Positions 57,194-64,000 of a stretch of 64,000 nucleotides of DNA are shown in pieces (within the stretch, counting starts at the first letter, position 1; the number at the start of each line of letters is the position of its first letter). The notes beneath the pieces are model-generated. The model searched no databases. It was not told where the DNA came from and was given only the letters and a program-made list of their open reading frames with translations. The stretch is taken from NCBI GenBank assembly GCA_022813625.1, contig JAKLMB010000019.1, forward strand, positions 1 to 64,000, in the 5' to 3' direction. The stretch comes from Aaosphaeria pasadenensis. Taxonomy: Eukaryota; Ascomycota; Dothideomycetes; Pleosporales. The position numbers were made by a program, and so were the translations under genes.

Positions 57194-58402
57194 CTATACC
57201 TCTTCATCTTGACTCTCGAAAGCGCGTGCAACAGCAAGACTCACGACTGGATAACTCATTATCCGGTCATGCAAGCCATGCTTCACGATCTGCTCTCTCA
57301 CGACCCCGCCTGTGGATTTCCACTGCATCTCCCATCCACCGGCGCCTAGAGGGGTCTTTTCTTTTTCTTTCACAGTCTGTAGATCATCAAAGGTAATCTC
57401 CTGACCTGGAGCCTTCATTGCGTTGACCGCATGCCAGAACAGCACATCTGAGTGGATCCATGGAATATCGTAATCATCTTCAGCGTGAATGATTGTGATG
57501 TCGTACTTGTTGTTTCTTTTCGTTGTTTCCAGCCCATCAAGGTACTTTATTGTAGACGATAACTTATCCTTGGAAGGCCACTTGGAAATAATGAATCGAT
57601 TGAGCAAAGCAAGAAGTTTTGGAAAGAATGCCACAGGAGAGAGGAGGGGGACAGTGCCGGCAACCCGGTAGGTCTCGGTAAGCAAAGCAACATCGGCAAA
57701 TGGTGCCACCAGGACCGTACCGGAGAATAGTATCGGCGGTGATTGATGAGCAAGCTCGTGCGTCAGAGATAAAGCAACAGCAGTGCCGATTGACTGCGCA
57801 AAAAGAACAATACGTTCTGGAGGCACGCCGGCGTCTTCTATGGCGAACTTGGTGAGTGCAAGAGCATCTGTGAGAAGGCCTTGCTCAGATGGCCACCCAG
57901 TGCTGTTTCCAAAGCCTCGATAGTCAATTGCAAGGATATGAACATCGGGAGCAGCGGCAGACATGGCTCGATAGCTTTGCGGGCGCCATCCTGAACCTAA
58001 AGTTCCCGCTGCTCCATGCAGGTGAATGACAAGCCTCGCTTGCGGATCGTCCCTCAGTAGTTTGAAAGATTCGCGTTCTCGAATATCAAAACAAGTTCCA
58101 GCCGGCTCGTTTATCAATACTTCTTGGTTTCTTCGGTAGGTGCCGAGTGGGAGAATGTGCCAAGCATGGAGTTTCTCTTCGTCAGGTGTAGTGATATGAA
58201 ACGGTGTAACTTGATTCCTTAGAAACCCCCATTGCTCTGGTACGTTGACGTCTTGGAACCAAGTAAGAGTTACTCGATGGAGGTATATGACATGGTCTTG
58301 CAGCCTTGGGATGGTTAAGAGCGCGACAAATGCCACATAGGTACCAATAATTCCAGCAGCCGTGCCAAACAGTGGCTTCAGTACAGCAGAGGCCGAGGGC
58401 AT
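57194..58402 (-). CDS. Membrane-anchored alpha/beta hydrolase (ABHD12-like)
   Basis: This 402-residue single-exon protein has an N-terminal membrane segment (residues about 8-30, LFGTAAGIIGTYVAFVALL) and a serine-hydrolase fold. Visible elements are LVIHLHGAAGTLGSG (oxyanion HG), ILAIDYRGFGNSTG, the nucleophile elbow FAQSIGTAVALS with Ser in A-Q-S-I-G in place of G-x-S-x-G, the acid in IIHAEDDYDIPW, and the histidine in VKHGLHDRIM. Together they give a complete Ser-Asp-His triad. Relatives include ABHD12/ABHD13-type lipid hydrolases, so a lysophospholipase or acyl-ester activity at an internal membrane is a fair guess. The ATG at 58402 (MPSASAVLKP) starts just before the anchor. It is divergent from the membrane-protein gene at 59004. 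Confidence 0.88.
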   Translation of the reverse strand: MPSASAVLKPLFGTAAGIIGTYVAFVALLTIPRLQDHVIYLHRVTLTWFQDVNVPEQWGFLRNQVTPFHITTPDEEKLHAWHILPLGTYRRNQEVLINEPAGTCFDIRERESFKLLRDDPQARLVIHLHGAAGTLGSGWRPQSYRAMSAAAPDVHILAIDYRGFGNSTGWPSEQGLLTDALALTKFAIEDAGVPPERIVLFAQSIGTAVALSLTHELAHQSPPILFSGTVLVAPFADVALLTETYRVAGTVPLLSPVAFFPKLLALLNRFIISKWPSKDKLSSTIKYLDGLETTKRNNKYDITIIHAEDDYDIPWIHSDVLFWHAVNAMKAPGQEITFDDLQTVKEKEKTPLGAGGWEMQWKSTGGVVREQIVKHGLHDRIMSYPVVSLAVARAFESQDEEV

Positions 58403-59003
58403 GTCCGATGATCGATTATTTTACGAAAGGTATGAGAATAAACGTGGTTTTGACGAAGGTAGAACACAGTTTTCCATTCTGACATTGATGTTGATGGAGC
58501 GAGAAGAGTGCGGTTCGACGTGCTCTCTATTGCAGACCTCTGAAGCAGGCGCTTAGCCAACCAATCATGTAACGAATTTGTGGAGGACTGCATACAACCA
58601 CGACCGAACGATCAAGGTTAATCTATTACCGCATATCAAAGTGGAATACGTGCTGTGCCGCCTCCTGACAGCCATAAGAAATAATTGTTGGTGTTTCGAA
58701 CTATCGTCTAGAGTCCGAAATGGGTTGCGACCGAAGCCATCGCAGCACTCCCCCAATGGGCTTTGAAGATTTCATGTAAGTTGTGTAAAAATACTAGGTA
58801 TAATAAGTTGTATGCACAGCAGGGACGAGTGCAACAACAAGGTATTGAGACGAGTTCCAATTGGACATACCAGCGTTGCAAAGGGGGAGGCTCGTTGTTC
58901 ATTACAGTATCACAGATCTTCGGAACCTAAAAGTTCATCATGGTGTGGATTTCAGCTTAAGGCACCAGTTCCAATGTTTTAGCTACGGCTATTGCCTTTC
59001 ATC
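58403..59003. promoter_or_regulatory. Divergent promoter
   Basis: The 601 bp between the alpha/beta hydrolase and the multi-pass membrane protein. I see no motif that stands out and no gene. Confidence 0.5.
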
Positions 59004-60443
59004 ATGATCTTTATTTCACGACTAGGACTGCAGTCGGTCTGGCTGATTTTTGTCTTGTTGAATCTGATTCTACCTTGCTGGTCTCGAAAAGTTGCTGCAC
59101 GGACGACCGAGGACTGCACGAATCTCTACAACATCGACAGCAACTATTCACCCCCTCCGAATACATCGTCGTCCTTTAGAGTGACCCAGTGGGTTGATCA
59201 GCCGTACTATCGAGGCACCTTCGACATATTATGGACCAGCCTTGTCACCATTGGCATATCCACATACACGATGCTGTGCCTTAACGTACCGGCACCCGAT
59301 GAAGGTTACCTGCGTCTTGTTAGTCGCCGCCTATTATGGATGTTTCTGGGGATAATGGGACCAGAGTTTCCTTTGATATACGCCGCCGGTCAATGGAGCC
59401 GGGCAAAGCATTCAGTAGCAGCATTCAAGGCGTCGGGCTATCCTGATTGGCATCTGAGGCAAGCGTTTTTCGCCGATATGGGCGGATTCATGTTCCATGC
59501 CAGAGACGGCAAGCCGTTTCCTCTCAACGCTACCCAGCTACATTGGCTCGTTACAAACAATTTCGTCGAGTATCCGTCCATTACAAGGAGGGAGGTGTGG
59601 GACAAGTCGAAACAGGACACATTCACGAAAGTTGTTACTGCGTTCCAGGTCGGATACTTGATCATTCAATGCATCGCGCGCGCCGTTCAAAATCTCGCCA
59701 TAACAACGTTGGAACTTAACGCCGTGGCTATCGTTGTTTGCTCTCTAATGACTTCCTACGCATGGCTTCACAAACCGGCTGATGTACAGACCCCGATGCA
59801 CATATACTCATCGTACAATCTTCAAGACATAAATCTAGGGCGAGCGTGGAAACTGACTCCACTGGATTTCATTGATGAAAACGGCCCGGGTTATTCGGTG
59901 AACATACAGCCATTCATGAAGATGCCAGTAATTCCGGCAGAACGCCCAATTCAGCGGATTCCGAATGATAGGTTTCCTACGGATCCGTACGGCTCACAAG
60001 AATATCTGCTATGCTTTGCTACGTTGGTTTTTACGGCTATACATGTCGCTGGATGGAACTTTGATTTCCCATCGCCCACCGAACGCCTTCTATGGCGCAT
60101 AAGTTCATTGTTACTTTTCGGGATCACTGTCGCATTCTGGGTTTTCGAGACCATTGCATCATGGATTCGACTAGGTAGATGGAAAGCGATTTATCTTAGC
60201 ATCTTCGATCAGGAGAAAGCAGACGAGCACAAAAGGCGCATGTCGCAGAGACAAATGACTATGGTAAAGCGGCAGCTGACGAACATACCCCAAGTGTGGG
60301 AGTTTGTGACAATAACTCCACTGGCGATTGTGTATGCTGTCGCGAGAACCTATCTGCTGGCAGGGGCATTTGTGGAGCTGAGGAATGTAAAAGGCAGTGC
60401 GTACGTGAATGTTGAATGGACTAACTTCATCCCTCATGTATGA
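59004..60443 (+). CDS. Multi-pass membrane protein of unknown function
   Basis: A single exon codes for 479 residues with an N-terminal hydrophobic segment that looks like a signal peptide or anchor (SVWLIFVLLNLILPCW). About six further hydrophobic stretches follow, among them FDILWTSLVTIGISTYTMLC, EYLLCFATLVFTAIHVAGW and ISSLLLFGITVAFWVFETIA. A soluble middle part contains WHLRQAFFADMGGFMFHA and ATQLHWLVTNNFVEYPSI. I recognise the general type, which is common and often expanded in Ascomycota and Basidiomycota, but no role is established for it. The ATG at 59004 is the first in frame. It converges on the 2OG oxygenase gene. Confidence 0.82.
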   Translation: MIFISRLGLQSVWLIFVLLNLILPCWSRKVAARTTEDCTNLYNIDSNYSPPPNTSSSFRVTQWVDQPYYRGTFDILWTSLVTIGISTYTMLCLNVPAPDEGYLRLVSRRLLWMFLGIMGPEFPLIYAAGQWSRAKHSVAAFKASGYPDWHLRQAFFADMGGFMFHARDGKPFPLNATQLHWLVTNNFVEYPSITRREVWDKSKQDTFTKVVTAFQVGYLIIQCIARAVQNLAITTLELNAVAIVVCSLMTSYAWLHKPADVQTPMHIYSSYNLQDINLGRAWKLTPLDFIDENGPGYSVNIQPFMKMPVIPAERPIQRIPNDRFPTDPYGSQEYLLCFATLVFTAIHVAGWNFDFPSPTERLLWRISSLLLFGITVAFWVFETIASWIRLGRWKAIYLSIFDQEKADEHKRRMSQRQMTMVKRQLTNIPQVWEFVTITPLAIVYAVARTYLLAGAFVELRNVKGSAYVNVEWTNFIPHV

Positions 60444-60934
60444 TTTACATTTGATAGCTTTGTGGGTGTTATTAAAAGATCTTATATGGAAGGAGATGCC
60501 CCAAGTATTCTTTCATTGCTGTTGAGGTTTTAAACAATTACACTAAATCTTACGAATGATTACCGGCGAAGTCATCAAAGCGATATCAACTCACCAAGAT
60601 TCCACCATCGGGTTCCACCAGGAATTTGTAGTTCTATCTGGAGGATAAGAGGCCTATGTTCGAACGTTCGCGGAGTAGATATGACGACTCTATAATTTGG
60701 ACCATCACAGACACAACGCAGAATTGACGGACAGACTGGTCAGATAACTATGCAGTTGGGTTGATTTATCCCGCGCGCTCGTAGATGTTAACCCAGGGTT
60801 TTCAAGGTACAAATTCTGTATATGTTGACCTCTAATAGCGCTTTACTTCATACATGTGCCTTCCAAATAGCATCCTACCCTGATATGCCAAGATGTAAAG
60901 GGCCGGTCTTCATAGAAACTGCACTCCTTTCAAA
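60444..60934. other. Convergent 3' region
   Basis: The membrane-protein gene and the 2OG oxygenase gene end towards each other over 491 bp. Nothing else is seen. Confidence 0.5.
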
Positions 60935-62503
60935 TCAAGCGTTTTGTTGACGTTCGGCGGCAGGGGGGACGTCCATGATCAAAGCCAGGCTGGTGTACAT
61001 GAAATCTACCTCGTGCTGATTCCCGTACTACTAACTGTTAGCAATGAAATGTACAATCAGTGGACAATAAAGTAACTCACAACCATGTACGCCATGCCGA
61101 AGTTTTTGTTCACATCACTGGGTCCTCGGATCCAAGCAACATGCTTTAGATCACCCCCCCAACTGTCAATTGTCTCCATGGGGAGGTCGCCCTCTGCAGA
61201 ACCATAGCCCCCTAATACGACACCTTTGTCTTTGGTATCGATAAATGACTTGTTGACAACTTCGTCGCCTATCTGTATGGGCTCCGTGATTTCCTTGACA
61301 TCGTCATCGTTGCAATACTCGGAAATGTCGTGGCGGAGGACAGTCATGGCCTGAACGTCCAATCCAAAGCTGCGAAAGACGGAGTAAATAGCCATATCGA
61401 TTCCTTTGAGGGCTGATGGAAGTGCTTTTGCGCCTTCGGTCGTAGCATGAGCATATGCGTGTTGGCAATACAAGCCTACTAAGCCTCCTTTACATGGGTT
61501 AGCTTGTATATCAAGTTGAAGAGATAAACGCCACCTTTTGTCATGAAGCTCGGATCCTTCAGGGCCTCATCTACCTTCGCGTACAGGGGCAAAGACTTGA
61601 CATCCATGGCAGGACTGTTATCGGCCAAATCTCCACGACCAGGAGCATAATATAGGTTGTAGGTCAGCGTGATGCGGTGCCCACTGGTCACCTCTAGAAC
61701 CTCATGCTCGCAGTCGCTGTAGAAGGCAGCCCATTGAATGCATGCTTCGTCGTTCTGCTGAGATGCATTTCCCCAATCGAAAGTTGTGGAATGTCCAGCA
61801 TGACGGACAGCGAGCTGTCCTCCCTCATGGCGGCATGGAAGAGACACAACGAGGGATCCGAATTGTTGCTCAGAGCGGGGCGTGTCTACGTGAGCTTTGA
61901 AGAAACCGGACGGTGCGGCGTAGACCTGTACGGCTTGTCAGCACACAAGCATTAAGAGTCCGATGACGGGAGCATACATTCAACTTGTACAACTCTGCTT
62001 TGACCCCGTTGGTATGAATGTTTTCTTTTGAACCTGGGAGTAAAATTTGTGCGATCGTATCTATAATGCCCAGTTCGTAGGGGCAGAAGTCTGTGGAGAA
62101 ATTTGACCGATCCATTTTGGTAGCTTTCCGATAAGTGTCATCAAGGACTTCCTTGCCATTCATCCCGAAGCTGGCAGGTTGGCAGTCTCGTATCAACTTC
62201 TCCAAGGTTGATACGTCATCCGGGTTGCTTGGGTCCACGGGAAGTGTGATTTTGGCGACCCCAGAAGACAAGTCCGGAGAGTCCCATCGCAAGACCACGG
62301 GGGGAGCTGATAGAGAAGTACGTTCTTTGGCTTCGGCATTACGATGCTATCAGACGTCAGTCTTTCAATATCTTTCGAGAGTTAAGTTGACAAAACTGTA
62401 CAATTGGAATAGCACCGCCACATGCATAATTGCTTGCGGTTTGCACAATGAAATCGCCTAATTCCTTCGCAATTGGCCGTAAATGTGGTTGTTCACCAGA
62501 CAT
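60935..62503 (-). CDS. 2-oxoglutarate/Fe(II)-dependent oxygenase
   Basis: The product has 453 residues from five exons, 62503-62402, 62346-61978, 61925-61535, 61487-61081 and 61027-60935, with introns of 47-55 nt and all phases consistent. The spliced protein starts MSGEQPHLRPIAKELGDFIV. Exon 3 opens with VYAAPSGFFKAHVDTPRSEQ, giving the iron-binding H-x-D; the distal His is in SDCEHEVLEV and the 2OG-binding Arg in SGHRITLTYNLYYA. This is the P4Hc-like double-stranded beta-helix found in many fungal proteins of unknown substrate. A second part (GGLVGLYCQHAYAHA, and the last exon YGNQHEVDFMYTSLALIMDV) is conserved with it. The intron at 61488-61534 was placed because it restores TKGGLVGLYCQHAY. 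The substrate is unknown. Confidence 0.86.
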
Positions 62504-63532
62504 GTCGAAGACTGGAGAAGTAAATTGGTCTGATGATGATGTGCGGTAAGTCAGTTTAGGCGGGGCGGGGTGGTACTCTTATATGTGCATGGGAATGCTA
62601 CTTGAATCGCGGTGAGCGCGATAGCACGTGCTCCCGTACCGTTTTCTGAGGACAAGCAAATTGCTGTTGAACAATAGTGGTGATGGCATTCAAACACGAT
62701 TGGTGGCTGCCTGCTCATAGGGGCAAACATGCGGAACAACGAGAGAGAGATTGGCGACCGCCTGCTCAGGAGGCACAGCACAGGACATTTTGAGGTCTAT
62801 TGAAGCTGACAAAAAGCCGAATACACTACGTATGAGTAGGCAGTAATACACACTGGTTACACATAAAAATTCATATCGGATACTAGCTGGAAAGGGACCC
62901 AAAACTACAGGCGTCATGTCTCAGAATATAACTTGTTGCTTAAACTTGATTGCGGTATCTGCCTAGGGTGCCTAGGCACTCGGAGGCTGATTATGCTATA
63001 CCGCGCATCAGGCTGTGGCACGATCGTGCAGCTCTTTCAATCCACAGAGCTGGAACAAGAATTGTCGTAAATGGTTCAAAAGGAAGTGTGGCGGAACTTG
63101 GTGAATTAATGTCGAAAGAAGAGTAGTTCACATGAAGCCTGACAGCTGTAGTGTAAACCACCCAATCAGAGGTTGCACTGCACGAGCTGGCGCGCGGACC
63201 ACAACGGGGAAACAAGTGGCGCGGGGATAACCACTTATGACGCTCTCTTCCATATGAGAGAGATCAGTTGGCTATCTTCTTGTAAATATAATATTCATAC
63301 CTCGAGTCTGGCTACTCAGTTTACATATCAACAAGCTCTTTTCGCGTAGTATCTTTGGAAGCAGCCAACGATCACCTCCCCCTTTTAGACTACCTCATCG
63401 TTGACTCATAACCACCAAATGCTTCCGTCTCATCTGACACTTGATCACCCCGCGTATAACTATACCACTCTCTGCTTATCCTCATAGCTCGGTTTCTCCT
63501 CGTCCACGATCCTCTCTCCAGTAGATCTCTCG
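62504..63532. promoter_or_regulatory. Divergent promoter region
   Basis: About 1 kb between the start of the 2OG oxygenase gene and the start of the gene running off the right edge. Small frames in it are chance. The last 150 bp (63370-63530) are C/T-rich and suit a leader for the plus-strand gene. Confidence 0.5.
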
Positions 63533-64000
63533 ATGCCCAAGAAGCGCACACCGGCATACACGCAGACGAAACCAAACTACGTCCACCCATCTCTCCAGAG
63601 CTCTCGCTCATCGGCAGCAGCGCTGTCCCCAACAACCCCACAAACGGTCAACGAACGCATACAACAGCTCCGTCGTGAAGCTGCCCCGCGCGCGACCACA
63701 GAGCGCAGAGATGAAGTTACAGAAGTCGTAACTCAGCGCACCGCTCCGCCGGAGATACGGCGCATACTGCACATGGCGGAGCTTGATGCTCCCTCTCCAA
63801 AACCCGGCTCCTCGCGTTCCATGAGAACATCGCGGCAAGGTGCTAGACCTCCGCCAGGCCCCGCCGCACCGAGTAGTTGGCTTCATGCGAGTATACATGC
63901 TCCGGCGCATATAAGGAAGGCAAATGTCAGGAATTCGGAACGGGATAGACCATCTAGATTCTGCCATTTGGCGAATGTGAATGACGAGGAGTTCAAGGTA
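63533..64000 (+). CDS. N-terminal part of a Pro/Arg-rich protein, cut by the window end
   Basis: An ATG at 63533 opens a frame that stays open for 156 codons to the last base, so it has no stop here. It begins MPKKRTPAYTQTKPNYVHPS and continues with TVNERIQQLRREAAPRATTE, VTQRTAPPEIRRILHMAELD and PPPGPAAPSSWLHAS. This resembles the N-terminus of fungal leucine-rich-repeat proteins of unknown role, but the repeats themselves would lie outside. The last codons (AAG GTA) could include a splice donor at the edge. Codon use with many C/G third positions supports a real gene. Confidence 0.7.
   Translation, partial: MPKKRTPAYTQTKPNYVHPSLQSSRSSAAALSPTTPQTVNERIQQLRREAAPRATTERRDEVTEVVTQRTAPPEIRRILHMAELDAPSPKPGSSRSMRTSRQGARPPPGPAAPSSWLHASIHAPAHIRKANVRNSERDRPSRFCHLANVNDEEFKV

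Noticed and set aside
1..64000. CRISPR arrays, rRNA genes, tRNA genes and transposon ORFs
   Set aside because: Looked for by eye on both strands; no regular spaced repeats, no 5S-like or tRNA folds, and no transposase or reverse-transcriptase motifs were found.

Overview
This window looks like a chromosome segment of a filamentous ascomycete (Pezizomycotina; Dothideomycetes or Eurotiomycetes would fit, but the class cannot be fixed from here). The signs are 47-122 nt spliceosomal introns with GT...AG ends and CTAAC/CTGAC branch sites, long low-complexity N-termini, and typical mould families: Rho1 GEFs with CNH domains, an Ssk1 response regulator, a PKA catalytic subunit, DUF3500, FAH-family hydrolases and fungal MFS/AAP permeases. 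There are 21 protein genes that I support, most of them with intron-exon structures rebuilt by hand and checked for reading phase. No rRNA, tRNA, CRISPR array or intact transposon was seen.

Left edge (1-8 kb): the 3' part of an FAD phenol-hydroxylase-type monooxygenase, a six-exon FAH-family hydrolase, a DUF3500 protein, an unknown conserved-looking protein and an EthD-like tandem dimeric alpha/beta-barrel protein. The first two suggest the end of an aromatic-catabolism cluster.

Signalling block (8.7-26.5 kb): a Rom2-type Rho1 GEF (minus), divergent from a seven-exon V-ATPase c'-type proteolipid gene (vma11), then a PKA catalytic subunit, the HOG-pathway response regulator ssk1 and a haspin kinase. 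These families act in cell-wall, acid/vacuole, cAMP, osmotic-stress and mitotic signalling. Both the kinase and ssk1 have long upstream regions with tiny upstream ORFs.

Middle (26.9-43 kb): a membrane-anchored spermidine-synthase-like protein, a CCDC97/DUF2052 protein, a Dal5/Tna1-type MFS carrier, a small Cys-rich protein in a gene-poor stretch, a Dip5-like amino-acid permease with GATA sites upstream, and translation factor eIF1. Three noncoding stretches here are 1.9-3.5 kb long.

Right part (45-64 kb): a second CNH-type Rho GEF, an FHS-family (L-fucose permease-like) sugar transporter, an unusual protein that joins a Zn2Cys6-type cysteine cluster to half of an NF-YA (HapB) domain, an alpha/beta hydrolase with a non-canonical nucleophile elbow, a multi-pass membrane protein of unknown role, a 2OG-Fe(II) oxygenase, and the start of a gene that runs off the window.

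The most unusual item is the Zn2Cys6/half-NF-YA protein at 53789-55917. It keeps the NF-Y assembly helix but lacks the NF-YA DNA-contacting half, and its Zn cluster lacks the usual basic residues, so it may act as a competitor or adaptor of the CCAAT-binding complex.
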